Notes under the pieces: model-generated
Told to the model about the DNA's origin: nothing
Seen by the model: the letters and a program-made list of their open reading frames with translations, nothing else
Databases searched by the model: none
DNA from: Fibrobacter sp.
Lineage (GTDB): Bacteria > Fibrobacterota > Fibrobacteria > Fibrobacterales > Fibrobacteraceae
Assembly: GCA_024398955.1 (NCBI GenBank)
Contig: JAKSIG010000032.1
Location: 1-32,741 of the forward strand
Length of the DNA: 32,741 nt
Direction of reading: 5' to 3'
Part shown: positions 8,017 to 14,700 of the stretch, in pieces
Position numbering within the stretch: position 1 is the stretch's first letter
Layout of the letters: each line of letters opens with the position of its first letter
Program-made: the position numbers and the translations under genes

Positions 8017-9636
8017 TCAATATAACTTTTTCTTCTTCGCATTCTGCATGGTTTTTATTCCCCAATGCATTTCTGCCTCAACCTTGGCAAGGGAGCCCAT
8101 CTTCTGCTCATAATAATCTACCAACTGCTTTTTGAAGGAGGCAGCCGCATCGTTCCAGGACATGTCGCCAAATTGTTCAAGGAAACTCGACGTAGACCTG
8201 TTCACTACAGTTTGGTCGAGCAGGTCATCGGACTCCACCATATCCAATATTTCTCTGGTAGATTTTTTTGAGCCCCAGGCAATTTTTAAAAGGGCAATTC
8301 TCCTTAAAGATCTAAAGTTTCCCGCCAATTCTGATGTCTGCAAATAGTCTTTTAAGGTTTCATCCATAAAAGGCTCTTTCGCCAAGACCCCATTGCATGT
8401 TGTACTGCAAGCCTGTTCCCATGTGGTATTCCATAAGTCAATTATATCTGCCCGAAGTTTTCTTAAGGGCGGCATAGTCACCTTATACATACAAATTCTA
8501 TCGTAGAAATCCAAATCCAACTTTGTCTTTAGCGTCTCTTCCGACACATTTGTCGCACATACCAAATTAAAATCAATATCAATCTCGGTTGCAGTGGAGT
8601 CCCCAACTAAGGTATACTTCTTATTTTCAAAAACCTTTATCAACTTTCGCTGAAGATCCTTTGTCAAATCCTGAATTTCATCCAGGAATAGGATTCCATT
8701 TCGGGCTCTCTCGATCAGCCCTTCCGCGCCACCCTCTTTTGCACCGGTATACGCTCCGGAAACGTATCCAAAAATCTGAGCCTCCATTAAGTTGGGATTC
8801 AAGGAGCCACATGCAATATGAACGAATGGAATTATTTCATTATCGTAGTTATCGTCTCTCCGGGACTTATTTTTCTTTCCACGAATTGAATCAATTAATT
8901 CATTCGCATTCTTGCGATCTTTGCAAAGATCATCTATCGTCTTCGCCTGATTTTTTGACTTTACGATTTTCACCCAGCTCTGAACAGCATACGTTTTTCC
9001 GGTGCCTCTTTCACCCATGATCAGCAGGGGAACATTGGGGACTTCACTATATCGAAGGATCTCTTCGTACGCCTTTTTCCCTTCCGCCGATTTTAGAACT
9101 CTAAACGGAATCCCCAGCTTTTCCTGTCTTTCCGCTTTTCGAATTTCTCTTAAGTAGGTATTGACCTCAAACTTAATAGGATCCAATACTATGGGCTCAC
9201 CCACTTTACTGCTAATCTTCAGAAATTCAGTATCTTCGGGGAAGAATCCCCCCGCATATAGCACAATCCACACGGTATGCATTACATCAGACCCGCCTGT
9301 CGTGCAGATTTTTAGATTCGAAAGTCCATCCAACTTTGTGTTCCACCTAGAATTCAACGTCGACACAAGTTCCCTATAAACCTCGTTGTGGTCTTTAATA
9401 TTTTTGATATTGACAGGAATGGCTTCAACTGTCGCATCCGAAACAGTTTGCACTTTCGCCTTTGCCTCTGCAATCCTCCTGTCGGCATTTTCCGTAGCGG
9501 TAGTATACAGGTAATAGACCCTATCCACGTCATAGGATGAACTCAGGCATTCGCAAACTCCTCCGACGCGTCCAGGGTCTGAGTTTATAGACATCCACAA
9601 CATCAACTGAATTTTTTCTTTAGACTTCTGAGCCAT
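8017..9636 (-). CDS. CARF-domain sigma-54 transcription activator (RtcR-like)
   Basis: Three domains are visible. The N-terminal 180 residues form a Rossmann-type CARF domain with the ligand motif TGGSDVM at 113-119. The AAA+ domain follows, with Walker A GERGTGKT (208-215), the sigma-54 contact loop GAYTGA (294-299, normally GAFTGA; Tyr is tolerated in characterised activators), Walker B ILFLDEIQD and sensor NLVCATN. The C-terminus (GSLAKVEAEMHWGIKTMQ) resembles a Fis-type HTH. CARF domains bind cyclic oligoadenylates in type III CRISPR systems; RtcR has the same layout but regulates RNA repair. The start at 9636 is chosen because the 34 upstream codons are not RtcR-like and would cover the enhancer repeats. 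It is co-directional with cas6 and divergent from the operon it probably controls. Confidence 0.9.
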   Translation of the reverse strand: MAQKSKEKIQLMLWMSINSDPGRVGGVCECLSSSYDVDRVYYLYTTATENADRRIAEAKAKVQTVSDATVEAIPVNIKNIKDHNEVYRELVSTLNSRWNTKLDGLSNLKICTTGGSDVMHTVWIVLYAGGFFPEDTEFLKISSKVGEPIVLDPIKFEVNTYLREIRKAERQEKLGIPFRVLKSAEGKKAYEEILRYSEVPNVPLLIMGERGTGKTYAVQSWVKIVKSKNQAKTIDDLCKDRKNANELIDSIRGKKNKSRRDDNYDNEIIPFVHIACGSLNPNLMEAQIFGYVSGAYTGAKEGGAEGLIERARNGILFLDEIQDLTKDLQRKLIKVFENKKYTLVGDSTATEIDIDFNLVCATNVSEETLKTKLDLDFYDRICMYKVTMPPLRKLRADIIDLWNTTWEQACSTTCNGVLAKEPFMDETLKDYLQTSELAGNFRSLRRIALLKIAWGSKKSTREILDMVESDDLLDQTVVNRSTSSFLEQFGDMSWNDAAASFKKQLVDYYEQKMGSLAKVEAEMHWGIKTMQNAKKKKLY

Positions 9637-9649
9637 TTGGGACACCCCA

Positions 9650-9722
9650 CTTGCGGTTTGACTTCCGCAAGACAATATAGTCTTTATAAAGAAAATTCTT
9701 TCCCGCAAGAAGAATTTTTCTT
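9650..9722. promoter_or_regulatory. Candidate enhancer (UAS) sites for the sigma-54 activator
   Basis: CTTGCGG (9650-9656) and CCGCAAG (9665-9671) make a perfect 7-bp inverted repeat with an 8-nt spacer. A third half-site CCGCAAG lies at 9703-9709, within a larger imperfect palindrome of AAGAAAATTCTT and AAGAATTTTTCTT arms (about 9689-9722). These are about 100-160 bp upstream of the predicted start of the plus-strand operon, a usual distance for sigma-54 enhancers. The first repeat is also 14 bp from the activator's own start codon, so autoregulation is possible. Confidence 0.6.
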
Positions 9723-9785
9723 CCACAAAAGCAATCAAATTTTACAAAAACACCATTTTTAGCCAAATTTCGCCATTTCTTTTTT

Positions 9786-9801
9786 TGGCATGGTTCTTGC
9801 A
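9786..9801 (+). promoter_or_regulatory. Sigma-54 (-24/-12) promoter
   Basis: TGGCATGGTTCTTGCA matches the consensus TGGCACG-N4-TTGCW at every fixed position except C6 to T. GG is at 9787-9788 and GC at 9799-9800, with exact spacing. The start of transcription should be near 9812, inside or next to the small palindrome CTTATAAG (9802-9809). This leaves a 33-nt leader to the ATG at 9845, with Shine-Dalgarno AGGAG at 9832-9836. AT tracts at about 10-bp intervals lie between it and the enhancer repeats. Confidence 0.85.
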
Positions 9802-9844
9802 CTTATAAGAGCGAAGTCAATCAAATTAAACAGGAGATATAAAA

Positions 9845-10255
9845 ATGGCTTACGCAAAAACGAGCAAACTTTATAATGACGTTTACCTCAAGAATACCAA
9901 CGCAAATCTTCTCACCTTGAAGTACCGTTGCGACGAACCCCATGTTACTACCAACAACATCTTCCGCCGTCTTGACGCCGCTTACAACAAGGCATGTTCA
10001 GAAGGACTTCTCAACAAGAAATGCGCTACCACCTTCTTCCCTACCGGCTTCTACGACAAGGACACCCACGAAATGATTTTCTGCTGTCTTGCACCCCACC
10101 GCCCCCCTGTAGGCAAGCCGAACCAGACTGCCATTTTTAGCGGCTGGTACTGCATCGGCGAAGGCCCCCTTCAGACAGTCCATCGTGTCAACGGCGTCAA
10201 CAAAAAGCGCAGCATCTGGGAAGCCGTAAAACACGTCCTCGGCATCGCAGCCTAG
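9845..10255 (+). CDS. Unrecognised 136-aa protein, first gene of the sigma-54 operon
   Basis: I do not recognise this protein. It is soluble, slightly basic, has no signal peptide or membrane segment, and contains four Cys that do not form a clear metal motif. Notable segments are NNIFRRLDAAYNKACSEG, a predicted helix, and the central FFPTGFYDKDTHEMIFCCLAP. The start is firm: AGGAG 8 nt before the ATG and 33 nt after the predicted sigma-54 start. As the promoter-proximal gene it should be the most strongly expressed product on induction. It could be an effector, a binding partner of the PIN protein, or a substrate of the kinase; nothing in the sequence decides. Confidence 0.85.
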   Translation: MAYAKTSKLYNDVYLKNTNANLLTLKYRCDEPHVTTNNIFRRLDAAYNKACSEGLLNKKCATTFFPTGFYDKDTHEMIFCCLAPHRPPVGKPNQTAIFSGWYCIGEGPLQTVHRVNGVNKKRSIWEAVKHVLGIAA

Positions 10256-10316
10256 AAATCTTAAGGAAATGAAAAAAATGGTTTCCACTTCTCTTTCAAC
10301 AATCAATAAAGTCCAA

Positions 10317-10340
10317 GAGCCCCGAACAGACGACGGGCTC
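10317..10340 (+). repeat. Intercistronic hairpin before the PIN gene
   Basis: GAGCCC (10317-10322) and GGGCTC (10335-10340) form a 6-bp stem with a 12-nt loop in the 118-nt gap between the first two genes. No U-run follows. It may protect or separate the mRNA segments so that the first gene is expressed more strongly than the rest. Confidence 0.3.
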
Positions 10341-10373
10341 ATCCACAAAAACTCTAAAATACAGGAGTATGAC

Positions 10374-10901
10374 ATGGCATTTACCACAAACGCTTCTCAG
10401 TGGCGTAACAATCGCAGCAGTCCACCGTTCTTTCCGAGCGGAGCCAAGGTCCTGTGGGACGCCAATTCAATCATTCACCACAGTAGCAACGTCGAATATT
10501 TTCTCTCGAATATAGCACCGGAACTGAAAAAGAAGGGCGTCGAGATCGGAACCAGCGCAAGCGTCATGAATGAACTCGACAAACTCATCAAGCTCGCCCC
10601 TGATCCCGAAACCAGAAACGCAGCCCGCAAGGCCTGGAACATCGTCATCACTTACCAGAAGGCTGGTCTTTTCCAGATCTATGGCGATAAGGACGACGAA
10701 ACCCATGCCGACCTTGTGTGGCTCAGCGTAGCGCTAAAGTACCGCAATCATCACCCTTTGTTCATAGTAACACAGGATAACGACCTGGCCGACGACCTGG
10801 AGCTCCTCAACCATCTGAAATCCACTCATGCCAAGTATAAGATAACAGTTCTGCGTTTTACAAAAGACGGTACACTGAAAGCGAGAAAGCATCATGCGTA
10901 A
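10374..10901 (+). CDS. PIN-domain ribonuclease
   Basis: PIN domains are Mg2+-dependent RNases found in VapC toxins and RNA-quality-control enzymes. The acidic set is present in order: Asp29 in VLWDANSI, Glu67 in SVMNELDK, Asp113 in THADLVWLS, and Asp135 with Asp137 in VTQDNDLADDL. Length (175 aa) suits a single PIN domain with a short N-terminal tail. The start is chosen at 10374 because AGGAG precedes it by 6 nt; a longer reading from 10269 or 10278 adds up to 35 poorly folded residues and cannot be excluded. No VapB-like antitoxin lies beside it. Its place in a CRISPR-linked, sigma-54-controlled operon suggests an inducible RNase effector. Confidence 0.82.
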   Translation: MAFTTNASQWRNNRSSPPFFPSGAKVLWDANSIIHHSSNVEYFLSNIAPELKKKGVEIGTSASVMNELDKLIKLAPDPETRNAARKAWNIVITYQKAGLFQIYGDKDDETHADLVWLSVALKYRNHHPLFIVTQDNDLADDLELLNHLKSTHAKYKITVLRFTKDGTLKARKHHA

Positions 10902-10953
10902 TAGAAATAACAAAGTGTTTGATAAACTGTTCACTAATAATCAAGGAAACAAT

Positions 10954-12294
10954 ATGTATAATCCTAACAATCAGCGCAACTTCCAGCGCAATCGTTTCAA
11001 TCAGGGCTACTACCAGCGCAATCATTTCAATCAGGGCGGCTACAACCAAGGATACCACCAACCCTTCTACCCGAGCATCCCTGATCAAGTCAATCAAGTC
11101 AGCTACATTCCTAAGGAAGGCGATACCGTCCGCACCAACAATCACGGATCCCTCACTCTCGGCAATAGGCTTGGTGGCGGCAAAGAAGGAAGCGTATACA
11201 GCGTCAACGACTCCCACGTGGTAAAGATCTTCTCTCAAAACTCGAATACCACCCAAAAGGTCGCAAAGCTAAAGCAACTCATCCGCAACGCCTTGAATTA
11301 CCCTGGCATCTGCGCCCCCATCGACCTGGTGTTCGACTCCAATGGTGATGTGGTCGGTTACCTCATGGAAAAAGCAAATGGCGTACCTCTCACCACCTTC
11401 ATCTCCCGCCCGGTCTTTCTCAGTCACTTTCCAAATTGGAAGAAGCGCGATGTGGTGCAGCTCGCTCTCACCATCCTTGACAAGTTCAACTTCCTCCACA
11501 GCCGTGGAATTCTCATGGGCGACGCCAGCCTGGAGAATCTCCTGGTGACGTCCCCAACCGAGGTTTACTTTGTGGATGTTGACAGCTACCAGATCGGCAA
11601 TCTGCCCTGTACAGTAGGCAGACCGGAATTTTCGCCTCCCGAGCTCATGAAGTTCACCGACTACCACGAATTTCTTCGCAACAAGGGCAACGAGAACTTC
11701 TCCATTGCGGTACTCATCTTCTACCTGATGGTTCTTGGGCAGCACCCTTACAAGCAGCCCGGCAACATGCCTATCAAGGACTGCATTAAGGGAATGCTCT
11801 TCCCATACCCGCTGGGTGCGCTGAAGGGCAACAACATCCCTCCCGGCCCCTGGCGCTACATGTGGTCTCACCTCCCCAGCAGCATCAAGAAGGCTCTGTT
11901 CCACACCTTTACCAAGGGTGGCGAATTTTCTAGAACTGCCGATCGCTTAAGTGCCGCAGACTGGATTGATCTCATGCAGGATTATCTGTACTTGCTCGAC
12001 TCCGGTAAACTGGGCACCCAGGACAAGATGTCCGAAGAAATTTACCCGACTCGCTTCAAGAAACAGCCCGGCACAGTCATTGTGCAGTGCTCCTGCTGCG
12101 GCAATGAAGCCGACGAGAAATACTGCTACAACGGCGTCTGCATGGACTGCCGTCGCAAGCAGAGTCTTGAATCTGGCGAACCCATGGTCAACCCATCGCT
12201 TCAACGCGTGGGCCATATTCCTCGCCCGTTCAATCCCCGTGGCCAGACGTACCGCATCAATGCACGCGACCGTGTCAACAAGATTACCTACTAG
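10954..12294 (+). CDS. Protein kinase with prion-like N-terminus and C-terminal zinc ribbon
   Basis: Hanks-type Ser/Thr kinase fold, cytoplasmic. Residues 1-50 are an Asn/Gln/Arg/Tyr/Gly-rich tract with a 10-residue repeat (YQRNxFNQGx). The kinase domain follows: glycine loop LGGGKEGSVY (about 73-82), VVKIF with Lys near 91, MGDASLENLL (Asp and Asn of the catalytic loop, about 188-197), DVD in place of DFG (about 207-209) and GRPEFSPPEL as the APE segment. A CxxC...CxxC zinc ribbon lies at about 378-400. The start at 10954 has AAGGA 7 nt before; a start at 10894 would overlap the PIN gene. With the VWA and PP2C genes it forms a TerY-P-type triad. The catalytic residues look intact. Confidence 0.88.
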   Translation: MYNPNNQRNFQRNRFNQGYYQRNHFNQGGYNQGYHQPFYPSIPDQVNQVSYIPKEGDTVRTNNHGSLTLGNRLGGGKEGSVYSVNDSHVVKIFSQNSNTTQKVAKLKQLIRNALNYPGICAPIDLVFDSNGDVVGYLMEKANGVPLTTFISRPVFLSHFPNWKKRDVVQLALTILDKFNFLHSRGILMGDASLENLLVTSPTEVYFVDVDSYQIGNLPCTVGRPEFSPPELMKFTDYHEFLRNKGNENFSIAVLIFYLMVLGQHPYKQPGNMPIKDCIKGMLFPYPLGALKGNNIPPGPWRYMWSHLPSSIKKALFHTFTKGGEFSRTADRLSAADWIDLMQDYLYLLDSGKLGTQDKMSEEIYPTRFKKQPGTVIVQCSCCGNEADEKYCYNGVCMDCRRKQSLESGEPMVNPSLQRVGHIPRPFNPRGQTYRINARDRVNKITY

Positions 12295-12326
12295 ACCCCA
12301 AAACCAATAAACAAAAATCAATGAAC

Positions 12327-12342
12327 GCGGCCGCAAGGCCGC
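12327..12342 (+). repeat. GNRA-tetraloop hairpin before the VWA gene
   Basis: GCGGCC-GCAA-GGCCGC is a perfect 6-bp GC stem closed by a GCAA tetraloop. It lies in the 66-nt gap between the kinase and VWA genes, 6 nt before the Shine-Dalgarno AAGGAAG. No U-run follows, so it is not a terminator. It probably affects mRNA stability or access to the ribosome binding site. Confidence 0.5.
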
Positions 12343-12360
12343 TAACAAGGAAGATAATAT

Positions 12361-13044
12361 ATGGCAAATCATATTTTCGGTCTCGAAGACCTCGAAAGCA
12401 ATCCCTCCACCCGCATCCCAGTCAACCTCTGCCTCGATGTAAGTGATTCCATGAGCGGCATGCCAATCCAGGAATTGAACGCAGGCGTAAGCTCCTTCTA
12501 CAACTCCATCAAGAATGACCCCACGGCCTTCTGCTCCGCGGAAGTGGCCGTAACAACCTTCGGTGGCGATGTCAAGACGCACTCCTACTTCACCCCGCTA
12601 TACAACCAGCCCAACGCACCGCAGTTTTCCACCAACGGCGACACCCCTATGGGAGAGGCCGTAAACATGGCCTTGGATATGCTGGAACGCCGCAAGAACG
12701 AATACAAACTCTGTGGTGTTTCCTATTACCAGCCGTGGCTGGTTCTCATGAGCGACGGTCAGCCCAATGGTTCCGCCTACGAGCTGCAGCGCGCCAAGGA
12801 CCGCGCTACGGCACTTGTGAACGAAAACAAGCTGACGGTAATCCCTATCGGTATTGGTCCAAACGCCGATATGAACGCCCTGGCGGGATTCTCCCCCCGT
12901 TACAAGCCCATGCGCCTGCAGGGCCTGAACTTCAGGGAATTTTTCCAGTGGCTCAGCATGAGCATGTCCAGCATCGCCAAGTCCAGCCCCAATGACACGT
13001 TCTCCCTGGATCTCAATTGCATCAAGGGCTGGGCGGAGCTGTAA
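12361..13044 (+). CDS. TerY-like von Willebrand factor A domain protein
   Basis: Single VWA domain of 227 aa with a complete MIDAS metal site: DVSDSMS (DxSxS, about 25-31), Thr of NGDTPMGEAV near 95 and MSDGQPNGS near 130. VWA proteins of this size with intact MIDAS and an adjacent PP2C phosphatase and kinase match TerY of the TerY-P triad, associated with Ter stress responses, where it is thought to be a metal-dependent interaction hub. AAGGAAG 7 nt upstream supports the start. The PP2C ATG follows its stop by 1 nt. No TerC, TerD or other ter gene is in the window, so tellurite resistance should not be inferred. Confidence 0.88.
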   Translation: MANHIFGLEDLESNPSTRIPVNLCLDVSDSMSGMPIQELNAGVSSFYNSIKNDPTAFCSAEVAVTTFGGDVKTHSYFTPLYNQPNAPQFSTNGDTPMGEAVNMALDMLERRKNEYKLCGVSYYQPWLVLMSDGQPNGSAYELQRAKDRATALVNENKLTVIPIGIGPNADMNALAGFSPRYKPMRLQGLNFREFFQWLSMSMSSIAKSSPNDTFSLDLNCIKGWAEL

Positions 13045-13045
13045 T

Positions 13046-14038
13046 ATGGCATGGAGCGTTTTGCAATGTGCAGTCCAAGGCAGGGGCCATCTGGCCTCTG
13101 GCACTCCCTGCCAAGACAAGACGTACTCCGTTGTAATGGACGGCTGCACGGTTTCTGCGCTGGCTGACGGCGCGGGATCCGCGCAGCTGTCTCATTTTGG
13201 CGCGGATGCAGTCACGAAGGCGATTTGCGAATTCATCGCGAAGAACTTCGACTACATCCTCGCCGACGGCAACGGCGTCAATGTCAAGAGGGAGATTCTC
13301 GTCAACGCAGGAAACTGCCTTCAGAAACTTGGCAAGAAGCTGAAAAGCCCCGTCAAGGAGCTCGCCTCCACCCTGCTCTTTGTCGCAGAAAAGGCGGGCA
13401 CCTTCATCATCTGCCACATCGGTGACGGAGTCGTCGGCTACATGAAGGAGGGCAAGGTCCTTGTGGCTTCCCATCCGGAAAACGGTGAATTCGCGAACAC
13501 CACCGTGTTCACCACTTCCCCAAACGCCCTGGCCACCATGAAGCTGATCAAGGGCCGGCTGAATCAGATTTCCAGCTTTGTGCTGATGTCCGATGGCACC
13601 GAGAACAGCTTCTACAACAAGCGCGAAGGACGGCTTTCACAGTCCCTGGCGAAGCTCTCCACCCTGGCATCCGTCTGCGACGGCAATGTCATGAGCGAAA
13701 AGCTCCACTTCGCCTTCGAAAGCCTGGTAAAGCAGAAGACTTCCGACGACTGCAGCATGGTGCTCATGGCAAAGGCCGCACCAGGCAGAGGTTACCCCGA
13801 CCTGCCGGATGCAAGCAAGTGCCAGATCCTGAACCTGCCGGAAATTCGCAAGTCCGTAAAAAGGCTTGACTCCTTCGACAGCATCCTCGACGCCACCCGC
13901 AGCTGGCAATCCCCAAAGGCAATCGCCAAACGCCTGCACATGCACCAGCACAAGGTCGAACGCAGCCTGCGTCGCCTAAACGATGCAGGACTCGCCGATG
14001 TGCGCGAAGATGGTCGCTACAAGTCCACGCTCCGCTAA
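13046..14038 (+). CDS. PP2C-type protein phosphatase fused to a winged helix
   Basis: PP2C (PPM) Ser/Thr phosphatase that should reverse the action of the kinase two genes upstream. Motifs are SALADGAGSAQ (about 37-47), HIGDGVVGYM, LMSDGTENSF (Asp near 182) and KTSDDCSMVLM (Asp near 235), which supply the metal-binding Asp residues. The last 55-60 residues form a separate unit, SPKAIAKRLHMHQHKVERSL then LNDAGLADVREDGRY, typical of a winged helix-turn-helix with a beta wing. This fusion suggests DNA binding or protein contact. The start at 13046 has GGAG 7 nt before; a longer reading overlapping the VWA gene is unlikely. Confidence 0.88.
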   Translation: MAWSVLQCAVQGRGHLASGTPCQDKTYSVVMDGCTVSALADGAGSAQLSHFGADAVTKAICEFIAKNFDYILADGNGVNVKREILVNAGNCLQKLGKKLKSPVKELASTLLFVAEKAGTFIICHIGDGVVGYMKEGKVLVASHPENGEFANTTVFTTSPNALATMKLIKGRLNQISSFVLMSDGTENSFYNKREGRLSQSLAKLSTLASVCDGNVMSEKLHFAFESLVKQKTSDDCSMVLMAKAAPGRGYPDLPDASKCQILNLPEIRKSVKRLDSFDSILDATRSWQSPKAIAKRLHMHQHKVERSLRRLNDAGLADVREDGRYKSTLR

Positions 14039-14051
14039 AACTGCAGGGAGC

Positions 14052-14087
14052 ACTCGCTGGCCCGGCGAGTAAACAACGGGCTTTTTT
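14052..14087 (+). terminator. Weak intrinsic terminator with competing hairpin
   Basis: GCCCG (14060-14064) and CGGGC (14077-14081) form a 5-bp stem with 12-nt loop, directly followed by T6. An alternative stem, ACTCGC (14052-14057) with GCGAGT (14065-14070), overlaps the first arm, so the two cannot form together. This could be a leaky end of the triad operon, letting some transcription into the next gene. Confidence 0.55.
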
Positions 14088-14103
14088 ATTTCCAGAGGAT
14101 TTT

Positions 14104-14694
14104 ATGAAACCAAAGAACCTAGTCGAAATGCTGCCTTACGGCTATGTCCGCGAGCGCAACTTTAACGGGAGCGTCTCCCTCACCCTGAATACCGAGGGAA
14201 CAAGCGCCTTCACATTTCTCAAGAAGGTTCCCCTAAAATGCCGCATGCCGCCCCTGAGCCAGAACGAGGTGGACGCCATCCAGTGCGAAATGGGCATGGA
14301 ACGAATCATCATCGACTGGTATGATGATGGTAACTGCAGATACATCATCATCATGAACAAGGAAAGCGACGACATTTATTACCGAATCATCTTGAACGCA
14401 TTCTTCGGCGACGAGACCTTCGACCTTCACGGCTCCTTCTACGAAAAGGGCAACAAGGGCATCCGCGAAAAAATCTACAAGGAACGTTACCTGAAGCTGC
14501 TTCCCGAAGACGCCCTTTCCACCAATGCGGATTTCGCCGACGAACGCTATGACATCATCTTCCCGGATCACCCGCTATCCCATTGCCGCCGACTCGCCAA
14601 CGTCATTACCCTAAATGCAGACTGCCACATGCAACCCGTCAATGGGCAGATTTCTGATTCCTACGACAACGACATCGAACCTCCTTCCACCTAA
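14104..14694 (+). CDS. Unrecognised 196-aa protein after the triad
   Basis: I do not recognise this family. It is soluble, acidic at both the middle and the C-terminus, and looks alpha/beta: MERIIIDWYDDGNCRYIIIMN gives two predicted strands and YYRIILNAFFGDETFDLHG follows. The C-terminal 30 residues are probably disordered. AGAGGA 6 nt before the ATG supports the start. It lies 65 nt after the phosphatase, behind the weak terminator, so it may be a read-through member of the sigma-54 operon. Codon use looks like its neighbours. Confidence 0.75.
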   Translation: MKPKNLVEMLPYGYVRERNFNGSVSLTLNTEGTSAFTFLKKVPLKCRMPPLSQNEVDAIQCEMGMERIIIDWYDDGNCRYIIIMNKESDDIYYRIILNAFFGDETFDLHGSFYEKGNKGIREKIYKERYLKLLPEDALSTNADFADERYDIIFPDHPLSHCRRLANVITLNADCHMQPVNGQISDSYDNDIEPPST

Positions 14695-14700
14695 ACAAGA

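Noticed and set aside
8012..8065. Longer Cas6 starting at TTG 8065
   Set aside because: It would overlap the activator's end by 49 nt with a rare start codon and no ribosome site; the extra residues are low in family likeness.
9637..9738. 34-residue N-terminal extension of the CARF activator from an upstream start
   Set aside because: The residues do not resemble the CARF N-terminus, and the stretch holds the enhancer repeats. The ATG at 9636 opens directly into the Rossmann strand.
10269..10373. 35-residue N-terminal extension of the PIN protein
   Set aside because: The ATG at 10374 has a strong AGGAG, and the extension carries a hairpin and low-structure sequence. Kept only as an alternative.
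12361..13044. Tellurite-resistance operon
   Set aside because: Only the VWA/kinase/phosphatase part is present. TerC, TerD and TerB motifs are missing, so resistance should not be claimed.
9845..14038. RNA-repair genes rtcB/rtcA as expected for an RtcR target
   Set aside because: None of the five proteins shows RtcB or RtcA motifs; the target operon is a different set.
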